This document shows positions 1 to 8,767 of a stretch of 64,000 nucleotides of DNA, piece by piece. Each line of letters opens with the position of its first letter. Within the stretch, counting starts at the first letter, position 1. The notes below the pieces were generated by a model. That model was not told the DNA's origin. It ran no database searches and was given only the letters and a program-made list of their open reading frames with translations. The position numbers and the translations under genes were made by a program. Source of the stretch: Streptomyces sp. ISL-10 (GTDB taxonomy: Bacteria; Actinomycetota; Actinomycetes; Streptomycetales; Streptomycetaceae); contig NZ_JAGGOJ010000014.1 in NCBI RefSeq assembly GCF_018614575.1, forward strand, positions 159,626 through 223,625, given 5' to 3'.

Positions 1-1471
1 TGTGCGTCTGCCCCCGGGTGTGGACGTAGAGGCGCTCGCGACCACCGGCTTCGAGGGGTTTGGGCTCCGGCAGTTCGTAGCGGACGGGGAGTTGGTGGTC
101 GGCCAGCTGCCGGCGCGGATTGTAGACCTGGTTGAACTTCCACAGCATGCGAGCGAAATTGGTCTGGCCATGCAGCAGGTTGCGTCCCAGGACGCGCGCC
201 GCGCCGAAGGCGGTGCGCAGCCCGAGGTGCTTGCGGTTGATGACGGCTTGGGTGCGCACGAGTTCCTCGTAGAACCGCTCCAACGGCAGCGTGGTGGGGA
301 CCACGGCGTGCTGGATGTCGAAGAGGCGGTAATCCCGGGTGGTGAGCCGCCGCGATTCGGTGTGCCAGATCTCCGTACCAGGGTAGGGCGTCATGACGGT
401 GAAGTGGACGATCTCCGGTACGGACAGTGCGAACTCCCGCACCACGCGGAAGCGTTCCTCGTCCCATCCGGGGTCGACGATCAGGTTGATGGCCACCTGG
501 ATGCCCAGGCGGCGGGCCGTCTCCAGTGCCCGGAAGTTCTCGTCGGGGCTGACCCGCTTGCGGTACAGCTCAAGCCCGGCCGCGTCGATGGCCTCCATGC
601 CGAGGAACATGTAGCGCAGCCCCAGGCGTGCCCAGCGTTCGAAGACCTCGGGGTGACGCAGCAGAACGTCGCTGCGTGTCTCCAGGTAGTACTGCTTGCG
701 GATGCGGCGTCGTTCGACTTCCGCGGCGATGGCGTTGCCGTGCTCGGGCCGGATGAAGGCGACGTCGTCGACGATGAACACGTTGGGCTCGCGGATGGAT
801 GCCAGGTCGTCGGCCGCCGCCTCAGGCGACGCCTTGCGGTAGCTGCGGCCGTAGAACGTCCATGCCGAGCAGAACGAGCAGTCCCACGGGCAGCCGCGGG
901 TGAATTCGACGGAGGCGCACGGGTCGAGTTCACCGATGAAGTAGCGGCGGCGATTGCGCATCAGGTCACGTGCCGGGAGCGGGGCGTCGATGTTGTGGAG
1001 CATCTGGGGCGCCGGCCCGCGGCCGGTGGTGGTGACGACTCCAGGGACGGCCTCCACTGCCTTGTCACGGATCGCCTCCAGCAGCGGTGCGATCGCAGGC
1101 TCCCCCTCGCCGCGGACAACGGCGTCCACCGAGCCACCGGCCTGCTGAAGCACCTCTGCGGCAATGAAGGAAACACTGTGACCGCCGAAGAAGACGAAGC
1201 AGCCGGGTACCGCCCGCTTCACCTGCTCGGCCAGCTCGATCGCCTCCGGGATGTTCGCCAGGTAGTTCAGGGAAATCCCGAGGGCTTCAGGCCGGAAGGA
1301 CGTCAGCTCCCTCATCAGCCCGGACCGGGCGACTACCTGAAGGTCCACGACGCGGACCTCGTGACCCGCATTGCGAGCTGCCGCCGCCACTCGTTCCAGG
1401 CCCAGTGGTTCGAGCCTCAAAAAGATCTCTGAATACATCAGGGCGCTGGGATGGACGAGCAGCAGCCGCAT
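1..1471 (-). CDS. hpnR: B12-binding radical SAM protein, HpnR-like (3' end outside window)
   Basis: Reading leftward from ATG 1471 gives at least 490 codons with no stop before the window edge, so the C-terminus is missing. The start is preceded by AAGGTG six bases upstream. The N-terminal third (about residues 1-150) resembles a cobalamin-binding Rossmann domain. It is followed by the radical SAM cluster motif CPWDCSFC (Cys194, Cys198, Cys201), which would bind the 4Fe-4S/SAM centre. The opening MRLLLVHPSALMYSEIF and the CSAWTFYGRSYRK stretch resemble hopanoid C-3 methylases (HpnR), which methylate C3 of bacterial hopanoids. No other hopanoid genes are visible here, so a different B12-radical SAM methylase is possible. 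The family assignment is firm; the hopanoid role is inferred. Confidence 0.7.
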   Translation of the reverse strand, partial: MRLLLVHPSALMYSEIFLRLEPLGLERVAAAARNAGHEVRVVDLQVVARSGLMRELTSFRPEALGISLNYLANIPEAIELAEQVKRAVPGCFVFFGGHSVSFIAAEVLQQAGGSVDAVVRGEGEPAIAPLLEAIRDKAVEAVPGVVTTTGRGPAPQMLHNIDAPLPARDLMRNRRRYFIGELDPCASVEFTRGCPWDCSFCSAWTFYGRSYRKASPEAAADDLASIREPNVFIVDDVAFIRPEHGNAIAAEVERRRIRKQYYLETRSDVLLRHPEVFERWARLGLRYMFLGMEAIDAAGLELYRKRVSPDENFRALETARRLGIQVAINLIVDPGWDEERFRVVREFALSVPEIVHFTVMTPYPGTEIWHTESRRLTTRDYRLFDIQHAVVPTTLPLERFYEELVRTQAVINRKHLGLRTAFGAARVLGRNLLHGQTNFARMLWKFNQVYNPRRQLADHQLPVRYELPEPKPLEAGGRERLYVHTRGQTH

Positions 1472-1652
1472 GATCACCTTGTCAGGGGGAGCCGAAAACA
1501 GCAGGCATATCCCCTTCGAGCCCCGGATCCCTCCCGCGCCACCTCTCATGCGGCTGTCTGGCGGCATCAGGTGGCCCGCAGGAGTGGCCAGCAGCGGCGG
1601 CTCCGGGACCCTCAACCGGCCACGCTGCGGCTATATGGCACGCTCCCAGTCG

Positions 1653-2204
1653 TCACGGGGCGGGGATTTTGAGGACGCCATCGTCATAGTCGACGGTGAT
1701 CGAGCCGAAGTCGCTGAGCACGTCCGAGCCGAGTAGGCCCTGAAGGCCGCTGCCTCCCTGAGGAGGGCCGAGGTCGATGACCGTGACCTCTCCTGGCTCG
1801 ATACGTACGTCACCGACCTTCCACTGGTCCACCCGGGCTACGGGGACCTGCCCAGTGCCGAGGATCCCGCTCACCGAACGGCGCTCGCCGGTGCGTTCCA
1901 GACCGACCTGGTCGGCGACATCCTCGTCGACCACGCTCGTGGAGGCCCCGGTGTCCAGGGCGAACATGAAGGGTCCTTCCCCCTCGACGGTCACCGGGAC
2001 GAACGCCAACGACTGGCCGCCCTGCTCCACGACCCGGAGCGGCACCTCGCGCACCGCTTCCGGGGACATCTGTGGCCCGTCCCGGTCGTCACGATCTTCG
2101 TACGCGATACAGCTCACGAGCAGCAGCGCGGCCAGGGGCCCTCCAACGAGTCGGCTCGCCCACTGGTGCCTCATACCGGGCGCGCCGTCGTCCCGCATGC
2201 TCAT
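1653..2204 (-). CDS. retropepsin-like aspartyl protease lipoprotein
   Basis: A 183-aa protein with an N-terminal hydrophobic segment ending in a lipobox (LLVSC, Cys32), so probably membrane-anchored on the outer face. The mature part holds a retropepsin-type fold with the catalytic motif DTGAS (Asp84) and a matching later segment GLLGSDVLSDFGSITVDY. Single-domain proteins of this type act as dimers, each subunit giving one Asp. Substrate unknown. No convincing Shine-Dalgarno was seen for ATG 2204; ATG 2198 or 2174 are alternatives and would keep the signal peptide. It stands alone between the radical SAM gene and the GH15 gene, on the same strand as both. Confidence 0.8.
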   Translation of the reverse strand: MSMRDDGAPGMRHQWASRLVGGPLAALLLVSCIAYEDRDDRDGPQMSPEAVREVPLRVVEQGGQSLAFVPVTVEGEGPFMFALDTGASTSVVDEDVADQVGLERTGERRSVSGILGTGQVPVARVDQWKVGDVRIEPGEVTVIDLGPPQGGSGLQGLLGSDVLSDFGSITVDYDDGVLKIPAP

Positions 2205-2445
2205 GGGGCGGAGGTGCCCACCCCATCACGGCGCAAACCACTCGTCTGCCAGCCGGCGTCGCGCACGCCATGAGAGCGGGGCTGCCGCGAGGTTGACGAC
2301 GGTGGATACTGCGCGGCGAAGCGGCGCCGACCGGACCGGACCGCCGCGGCGCGAGGCCTTCGACTTGGCCGCGATCGACGATACGGGGCTGCCGCCGGTG
2401 CTCGCCAAGCTCGCGGCGGCGCGGGCGGACGAGATCGACGCAGGT
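2205..2445. other. intergenic, no confident gene
   Basis: About 240 bases between the GH15 stop and the aspartyl protease start. A short open plus-strand stretch (about 2300-2450) has protein-like composition (EAFDLAAIDDTGLPPVLAKL) but no RBS and no sensible end. It may be a gene remnant. I cannot name it. Confidence 0.3.
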
Positions 2446-4286
2446 TCATTGGAACCAGGCGTGGGTGGAAAGCTCGGGGCGCACGCCGCGCTGGGCGCGG
2501 GCGAGTTCCACGGCGCTGGAGATGAGGCCGACGTGGCTGAGGCCTTGGGGGAAGTTCCCGAGGAAGGAGCCGTCGGCGGGATCGATCTGTTCGGCGAACA
2601 GTCCGAGCGGGCTGGCGTAGGAGCACAGGGTGTCGAACAGTTCGGTTGCTTCCTCGACGTGCCCTTGGCCGACCAGGTTGTCCACCAGCCAGAAGCTGCA
2701 CAGGACGAATGCGCCCTCGGGCTCGTTGAGTCCGTCGGGAGAGTCTTTGGGCAGATAGCGGTACAGCAGGCCGCCGCCTGCTCCGAGTCGGCTGATGATG
2801 GCCTGGGTGGTTGCGATCATCCGCGGGTGGTCGGCCGGGACGACGCGGCGTAGGGGAAGGCCGAGAAGTGAGGCGTCGAGTGCGCCCCCGGGGCCGAGGT
2901 GTTCGGTGAGGGCGTTGCTGCGTTCGTCCCAGGCGTCGTGGAGGATGCGCCTTGCCAGATGATGAGCCTCGGCGCCCCAGGTGTCCGGATCGCCCGGTAG
3001 GTGCAAGCGGCGCGCGAGCCGTGTGGCGCGGTCGAGCGCCACCTGGCACATGGCGGCGGAGTAGGTGAACGGGCGGCCTTGGGTGCGGACCTCCCAGATT
3101 CCGTGGTCAGGGGTCTTCCATGCGGTTCTGGCCTGCTCGGTCAGGTCGGTCAGGCGGTGCCAGAGCCGGCTGTGCAGGCGCCCGCCGGTGGCTGCCCACT
3201 GGAAGGCGCAGTCGAGGATCTCTCCGTAGACGTCGTGCTGCATCTGTTCTGCGGCGGCGTTACCCCAGCGCACCGGTTTCGAACGGCGGTAGCCCTCCAG
3301 CTCGTTGTCGATCACTTCCGCGGGCGGCGTTCGGCCGTCCACGTCATACAGGACACGTGGGTGCTCGTCATGCTGTGCGGCGGTCAGCGCCCAGGAGAGG
3401 AATCCTCCGGCTTCCATGGGCAGCCCGATGCGGCGCAGTGCGAAGACCGCGTATGCGGCATCCCGGATCCAGGCGTAGCGGTAGTCCCAGTTGCGGGCGC
3501 CCCCGATGCATTCGGGCAGAGAAGAGGTGGGGGCGGCGACGATCGCACCGTTCTCGACATGGTCCAGCAGTTTCAGGGTGATGGCGGAGCGGCGCACCAG
3601 GTCTGCCTGCGGCATGTCGTCGGCAACGTACGCCGACCAGCGCCGCCATGCCTTCACGGTATCGGCGATCTCGTCAGGGCCCACATGATTTCGGAGGGTG
3701 TCAGGCGGTTGGTTCCAGTGCAGAGCCCACCACGCATCCTCCCCTTCGTGCAGCCTCAGGTGTTCCTGGGCGCTGGCGGAGGCCGGGATGAGCGCAGGAG
3801 GAGCTCTAGCTCCTGGCGAGGGCAGGAGAGCCGCCATCCGGCAGCGTCTCGGCGGATTTCTGCGCTGCCGCGCGGCTCGATGAGCATCTTCAGGTCGACA
3901 GTGCCGTGGATGACACGCGCATGTCGCACGAGCCGACCCGTGCCGGCCGGGACGTCCTCCTCCAGGTGCGCTCCGGGTTCGAGGGCGAAGGCATCGGTCA
4001 CCTGGACGGTGCCGGTGTCGGCTCGCATCTCCGTCACCAGGACGCCGGTGTCCGGCACGTAGTGCTGGCCGCAGTCCTGCAGCCGGTCGGGGGCCAGACG
4101 GAAGGAACCGCCGCGATGCCGGTCGAGCAGGGCGCAGAACAAGGGTGGGGAGTCGAACCGCGGGACGCACATGAAACTCACCGTGCCATCGCGTCCGACG
4201 AGGGCGCAGCCACGGCCATCACCGATCAACCCGTGATCCTCGAGGGGGAGGTATCCCTCGCGGTACGTCGGCCACGACGTGTCCAT
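2446..4286 (-). pseudogene. GH15 glucoamylase/trehalase-type glycoside hydrolase, split by one frameshift
   Basis: The N-terminal domain is open from ATG 4286 (RBS AGGACAGG) to a stop at 3756; the catalytic domain continues in the next frame to 2446. Adding one C in ACC-TGA near 3759 restores PAPRNT-LRLHEGEDAWW and a continuous protein of about 613 aa, the usual length for these actinobacterial GH15 enzymes. The first part has the typical opening YLPLEDHGLIGDG and a beta-sandwich domain; the second has the (alpha/alpha)6-barrel motifs RNWDYRYAWIRDAA and LNEPEGAFVLCSFWLVD, the latter carrying the catalytic-base Glu. Members hydrolyse alpha-glucosidic bonds in glucans or trehalose. Either a genuine loss-of-function mutation or a one-base sequencing error; all catalytic segments are otherwise intact. 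Confidence 0.82.
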
Positions 4287-4316
4287 ACCTGTCCTGTACC
4301 CATCGGCGGGAAAGGG

Positions 4317-5498
4317 TCAGTCGGCGCTCTGAAGCGGGTCTGCGGGCCAACCCAGGAGGCGGGCTCCGAGTGCGGCGGTCTGGAGGGTGTACCGCTGGTC
4401 GGGGTCTGTGGGGTCGTAGCCAGTGAGCTGGTGGATGCGAGCCATCCGATAGCTGACGGTGCGGACCCCCAGCCCCAGCCGACGGGCTGTGGCGGTGTTC
4501 ATGCAGCCACTGGCGAAGTACGTGGTGAGCGTTTCCAGCAGCGCCTCGGGCCCCCCGCGTGCTTGCTCAAGGCCTCCGAGCACGGTGGCCACCAAGTCGG
4601 TGATCGCTGCTCGATCTCGGCCCAGCACCTGGAAGACCAGGAGGTCCGATGCGTTCACGACCGGGGCGGTGAGGCCAAGCTGAGTGGCCATGTCAAGGGC
4701 GCTGCGCGCCTCCTTGTACGAGAGGACGATGCCGCTGGGGCCGGCCCGGGGCCGGCTCATAGCAACCTGGCACCGCTCCTTGACGGACTTGCACACCTGA
4801 GCGGCGAACAACTCCGGAACGCCTCGGGCGGTTCCGGAGGCCACGCAGACGAGCAGTCCGTCCTTGGTAGTGATCAGTACATGCTCCATCCCGAACCTGG
4901 CGGTCAGCCCCTCCTCTACGTAGCGCGTTGCGGCGTTGCCTGCCTCAAAGGGGTTCATCGCACGCGCGATGGTGACGCTGTGCGGCCCGACCAGGCGAAG
5001 TCCGAACCGCTCGGCCCGCTCGGCCAGCGTTCCCAGGTCCGTGCGGCCCTCCAGGAGGTCGTCGACGAACTCACGACGGCTCGCCTCTTCGCCGCGGATG
5101 GCCGCCCGCTGAGCGCTCTCGTATCCCTCGCTCAGGGCCACGGCAGAATCGCCGACCGCCCGCATGACCGCCAATGCCGCTTCCTGCAGCTCGGCGAGAT
5201 CATCAGCGTGATGAGTGCCCGGCAGGCGAGCCCAGGCACGGCAGGCCGAAGTGAAGTACTCGCAGACCACCACTCGCAGCGCCGTGCCACGGCTGGCCGC
5301 ACCAGCCGCGAGATCTCGCAACTGCTGGAGGTCCGCGTCGGTCAGCTGCTGCTTGCTGAGGGATATCTCGGCCAGCCGCTCCAGATGTCTCCTCAGCTCA
5401 TCCCCATAGGCGTCATAGCCACTGGCCGTGTCCGCCGGAGCGGACACCACCCGGCCATCTGCGGAGCATGAGCGATGGCGGCCTTCACCGGTCGACAT
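4317..5498 (-). CDS. PucR/CdaR-type transcriptional regulator (copy 1)
   Basis: About 393 aa from ATG 5498; a longer form from ATG 5609 is open but its GAGG lies against the start codon. The N-terminal half is helical (RsbRD/GGDEF-like sensory region of PucR proteins). The middle has the CdaR-type region (SVTIARAMNPFEAG...LLVCVASG). The C-terminus has the PucR helix-turn-helix: LLETLTTYFASGCMNTATARRLGLGVRTVSYRMARIHQLTG. A clear paralogue lies at 20772-21827 with the same domain order. It is divergent from DUF2180 and the NfeD-slipin genes, so it may control them. Ligand unknown. Confidence 0.85.
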   Translation of the reverse strand: MSTGEGRHRSCSADGRVVSAPADTASGYDAYGDELRRHLERLAEISLSKQQLTDADLQQLRDLAAGAASRGTALRVVVCEYFTSACRAWARLPGTHHADDLAELQEAALAVMRAVGDSAVALSEGYESAQRAAIRGEEASRREFVDDLLEGRTDLGTLAERAERFGLRLVGPHSVTIARAMNPFEAGNAATRYVEEGLTARFGMEHVLITTKDGLLVCVASGTARGVPELFAAQVCKSVKERCQVAMSRPRAGPSGIVLSYKEARSALDMATQLGLTAPVVNASDLLVFQVLGRDRAAITDLVATVLGGLEQARGGPEALLETLTTYFASGCMNTATARRLGLGVRTVSYRMARIHQLTGYDPTDPDQRYTLQTAALGARLLGWPADPLQSAD

Positions 5499-5748
5499 GG
5501 GAACATTTTGCCGGAGAGCGGCAAAGAGCGCAGGTGCAAGATGCCAGCCCCTACCGTCCACTGGCCGACGTTCAGCCAACTGGCACGGGTAAATCTGTGG
5601 ATAGAACATCCTCTGGCCTGACCTCAGCAGCGCAACGGTCGAGCCGGTATCGGCTTGAACTGGCTTGGCAGCCGTCGTCGAGGACGGGTGGCGGGTTTTT
5701 GCGGGGACGAGGGATGCGTCCTGGAAGCGAGAAGCCGAGGTGCCGGCA

Positions 5749-5955
5749 ATGGACTGCTACGACTGCCACTCTCTGAAACGGGCGACAACAGCTGTCGCGG
5801 TGTGCCATCGGTGCGGCGTAGCGCTGTGCAGCGAGCACCTGTACATCGAGACCCAGGAAATCCATCGGGACAGGGGCTTGGGGAAATCGACGAGCGATAT
5901 CCCAGCTCGTTTCGTCGTGTGCTCCGCCTGCCGTCGGGCGGAAGAAAGCGTGTGA
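5749..5955 (+). CDS. DUF2180 zinc-binding small protein
   Basis: A 68-aa protein beginning MDCYDCHSLKRATTAVAVC. Start ATG 5749 was chosen because family members begin at this Cys-rich motif and GAGG lies 11 bases upstream. It has CxxC pairs (CYDC, CHRC, CSAC) spaced as in a zinc ribbon/B-box-like fold. DUF2180 proteins are common in streptomycetes, often near stress genes; their function is unknown. It is the first plus-strand gene divergent from the PucR regulator, 100 bases before the NfeD protease. Confidence 0.78.
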   Translation: MDCYDCHSLKRATTAVAVCHRCGVALCSEHLYIETQEIHRDRGLGKSTSDIPARFVVCSACRRAEESV

Positions 5956-6055
5956 GGTGACAGCCGCCAAGCAGTCTTTGCACCTCTGCGCAGGTCCCTG
6001 ACCATCAGGACCTGTCGGCCATGCCCCTCGACGGACGAAGGAGGTGGTTCATCTC

Positions 6056-7405
6056 GTGCCCCGACACCACCCCTTCTCTTCTGTACAGGTACTCGTGCGA
6101 CTACTGCTGGTGTGCCTCACCTGCCTCCTCGCCGTGCCGGCGACAAGCGCAGCGCAGGCCCAGTCCGTTCTGGTCACACGTGTCGACGGCACCATCACGC
6201 CGGTCGTCGCCGATCACCTCAGGGAAGGGCTGGGTATCGCCGAGAGCGACGGACACGCCGCGTATGTGATCGAGATGGACACTCCTGGCGGCTTGCTGCA
6301 GTCCACCAGGGACATCGTCCAGGACTTCCTCGCCTCGCCGGTGCCGGTCGTCGTCTACGTGGCGCCATCGGGTGCGCGAGCCGCATCGGCAGGTGCCTAC
6401 ATCACGATGTCCGCGCATGTCGCCGCCATGGCGCCCGGCACCCACATCGGGGCCGGCACGCCGGTGACGGGGCAGGGCGAGGAGGCGAGCGAGAAGGTGG
6501 TCAACGACGCCGTCGCCTTCGCGGTCGCGATCGCCGAGCAGCGGGGGCGCAGCGTCGACTTCGCCCGGGACATGGTCCGTGACGGCAAGGCGGTCGCCGA
6601 CCAGGAAGCCGTGCGGATCGATGTCGTCGATCTCGTGGCGCCGTCCCGCGATGCCCTGCTCACCGAGCTGGACGGCCGCCGGGTCGTGGTCGGTCCGGAG
6701 GATGCGGAGCGCGAGGTGGTGCTGCGCACGGCCGGGGCGCAGGTCGTGGAGCACGAACTGGGGTTCTTCGGTGAGCTGCGGCAGCTGCTGGCGAGCCCGG
6801 AGCTGGCGTTCCTCTTCCTGTCGATCGGCACGCTGGCCGTCATCTATGAGCTGGCCAACCCGGGTATGGGCTTCGCCGGTGTCATCGGCGTCATCCTGCT
6901 CGTTCTCGGATTCGTCGCCCTCAGCGTGCTGCCCTTCAACGTCGGCGGGCTGCTGCTCCTCGCCCTGGCCGCCGCCCTGTTCGTCGCGGAAGTCCTCACT
7001 CCGGGCGTGGGGGTCTTCGCCGCCGGTGGAACGGTGGCCCTGGTGTTCGCAGGGGTGCTGATGTTCCGCGGTGAGCTCGGCGTGGATCCCGCCGTTCTGT
7101 GGCCGACCGCCCTGGTCGTGGGCGGCGGCTCGGTGCTGGCCGGCCGCCTGGCCTGGCGCGCCAGGAAGGCGCCGGCGACGACCGGGCACCAGGCGCTGCT
7201 GGACCGCGAGGCAGTCGTACGACACGCCGAGGGCGGCACCGGCCAGGTGCTGCTCGAAGGGGCGTGGTGGACCGTGCGCTGCCGTGATGCCGCGCTCGCC
7301 GAAGGCCGGCACGTGCGCGTGGTGGACCACGACGGCCTGGAACTGATCGTCGAACCCGTCGAGCCCCCCAGGGGCCCGGGAACTGAACAGGAGGACAGGC
7401 CATGA
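6056..7405 (+). CDS. NfeD-family membrane serine protease (ClpP class)
   Basis: A 449-aa protein. GTG 6056 was preferred because AAGGAGG (6037-6043) ends 12 bases upstream, whereas the in-frame GTG 6044 directly abuts it. A signal peptide (VRLLLVCLTCLLAVPATSAAQA) is followed by a ClpP-like protease domain with the Ser of GARAASAGAY (about residue 111) and a Lys about 36 residues later, the Ser-Lys dyad known from the archaeal homologue PH1510. Then come several membrane segments and a C-terminal OB-fold NfeD domain. Known relatives cut the hydrophobic C-terminus of a neighbouring slipin; here the slipin gene overlaps the stop by 4 nt, so the pair is probably translationally coupled. Confidence 0.9.
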   Translation: MPRHHPFSSVQVLVRLLLVCLTCLLAVPATSAAQAQSVLVTRVDGTITPVVADHLREGLGIAESDGHAAYVIEMDTPGGLLQSTRDIVQDFLASPVPVVVYVAPSGARAASAGAYITMSAHVAAMAPGTHIGAGTPVTGQGEEASEKVVNDAVAFAVAIAEQRGRSVDFARDMVRDGKAVADQEAVRIDVVDLVAPSRDALLTELDGRRVVVGPEDAEREVVLRTAGAQVVEHELGFFGELRQLLASPELAFLFLSIGTLAVIYELANPGMGFAGVIGVILLVLGFVALSVLPFNVGGLLLLALAAALFVAEVLTPGVGVFAAGGTVALVFAGVLMFRGELGVDPAVLWPTALVVGGGSVLAGRLAWRARKAPATTGHQALLDREAVVRHAEGGTGQVLLEGAWWTVRCRDAALAEGRHVRVVDHDGLELIVEPVEPPRGPGTEQEDRP

Positions 7406-8190
7406 ACACAACCCTGCTCGGCATCATCATCGGCGCAGCCGTCCTGCTCCTGCTGCTGATGGCCGCCGTGAAGATCGTGCCCGAGTACGAGCGCGGAGTG
7501 ATCTTCCGCCTCGGCCGGATCATCGGAGCCAAGGGGCCGGGGCTGTTCTTCATCATCCCCGTGGTGGACCGCATGGTCCGCGTGTCCCTGCGGACCGTGA
7601 CGATGGACATTCCGCCGCAGGACGTCATCACCAAGGACAACGTCACCGTGCGGGTCAACGCGGTGACCTACTTCAACGTCGTCGACCCGAACCGCTCGGT
7701 GGTAGCGGTCGAGGACCACATCACGGCAACCTCGCAGATCGCCCAGACGACGCTGCGCAGCATCCTGGGCCAGGTCGATCTGGACGAGCTGCTGGTCAAC
7801 AGGGACGAGATCAACCAGCGGCTCCAGCAGATCATCGACGACGTCACAGACCCGTGGGGCGTCAAGGTCACCCTCGTCGAGGTCAAGGACGTCGAACTGC
7901 CCCAGGCCATGCGCCGTGCCATGGCGCGACAGGCAGAGTCCGAGCGTGACCGGCGGGCCAAGGTCATCCACGCCAAGGGTGAGTTCGAGGCCGCCCAGAC
8001 CCTGGCCGATGCCGCAGAGCGCCTCGAGGGTCACCCTGCGGCCATGCACCTGCGGATCCTGTCGACCATGGCCGAGATCACCGGCGAGCGGAACTCCACT
8101 CTCATCTTCCCCCTGCCGATGGAGGTCCTGCGCCTCGTGGACACGCTCCGGCCCTCAGACGCCGCGGCCGGCGGCGCCCGCACCCCATAG
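7402..8190 (+). CDS. slipin (SPFH/Band 7 membrane protein)
   Basis: A 262-aa protein with one N-terminal membrane helix (residues 4-25) followed by a Band 7 domain (VPEYERGVIFRLGRI ... VDLDELLVNRDEIN) and a helical ARRQAESERDRRAK-type segment. Starts at ATG 7402 inside the ATGA overlap with the protease stop; GAGGACAGG upstream serves as RBS. Slipins oligomerise at the inner face of the membrane and define microdomains. The hydrophobic C-terminal segment (NSTLIFPLPMEVLRLV) matches the region cut by the partner protease in the studied archaeal pair. Substrate relationship here is inferred from that homology and from gene order. Confidence 0.92.
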   Translation: MNTTLLGIIIGAAVLLLLLMAAVKIVPEYERGVIFRLGRIIGAKGPGLFFIIPVVDRMVRVSLRTVTMDIPPQDVITKDNVTVRVNAVTYFNVVDPNRSVVAVEDHITATSQIAQTTLRSILGQVDLDELLVNRDEINQRLQQIIDDVTDPWGVKVTLVEVKDVELPQAMRRAMARQAESERDRRAKVIHAKGEFEAAQTLADAAERLEGHPAAMHLRILSTMAEITGERNSTLIFPLPMEVLRLVDTLRPSDAAAGGARTP

Positions 8191-8259
8191 ACCAGATCCC
8201 ATCGGGCGACCGTGCGCTCCGCGGACTTGAGTCCTGTCCCCAGCACACAGGTGATCGGC

Positions 8260-8727
8260 ATGAACCCTTCGATGGACGACCGGCGCATCCTCGCGGAGAT
8301 GGAGCGACACCTCTCCCGGGACGACCCCGAGCTGGTCTCGCTGATGGACGCACTGAACGGCCAGTTCCCCGACGATCAGGAGTACACCGACAGGTGCAAC
8401 GACGGCGGCGGAGGGCACGACTGGCGCTGGAAGGCATGTGTCGTGTTCGCCCTCGTGGTGGTGGTGAGCCTGATCCTCACGCTGGCCTTCAGCGGGTCGC
8501 CTTCGGCCGAGGACGATCACGGACCGCCGCACGGCCGTGTTCCGGGCGTATCGGTTCATTCCAGGCGTCAGTCCTCCCGGTCCCGGGACGACCCCGAACC
8601 GATGCCCACCAGGCCAGGACGGCGAGTTACCGATCTTCCTGGAAGGTGGAAGCCGCATGCGTGCACGCGATCTTGCACAGTCGTATGTCTCGATCAGCAT
8701 CCGAGCCTGAGCTGGCCGTCAGGTTGA
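8260..8727 (+). CDS. DUF3040-like single-span membrane protein with odd tail
   Basis: Start ATG 8260 has CAGGTGAT nearby. The first about 50 residues (MDDRRILAEMERHLSRDDPELVSLM) are the conserved DUF3040 N-terminus, followed by a Gly/Asp-rich stretch and one membrane helix (VVFALVVVVSLILTLAF). DUF3040 proteins usually end soon after their membrane helices; here about 70 further residues rich in Pro, Arg and Ser follow with no recognisable domain. The tail may be read-through into non-coding DNA after loss of a stop. Lies 69 bases after the slipin and 40 bases before nhaA, probably in the same transcript. Confidence 0.6.
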   Translation: MNPSMDDRRILAEMERHLSRDDPELVSLMDALNGQFPDDQEYTDRCNDGGGGHDWRWKACVVFALVVVVSLILTLAFSGSPSAEDDHGPPHGRVPGVSVHSRRQSSRSRDDPEPMPTRPGRRVTDLPGRWKPHACTRSCTVVCLDQHPSLSWPSG

Positions 8728-8767
8728 AGCACACAGGAAGCCTGCCAGTCACCGAAAGGCCAGCTGG

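Noticed and set aside
2..1432. 476-codon plus-strand frame
   Set aside because: Antisense to the radical SAM gene, which carries the CxxxCxxC motif and a good RBS.
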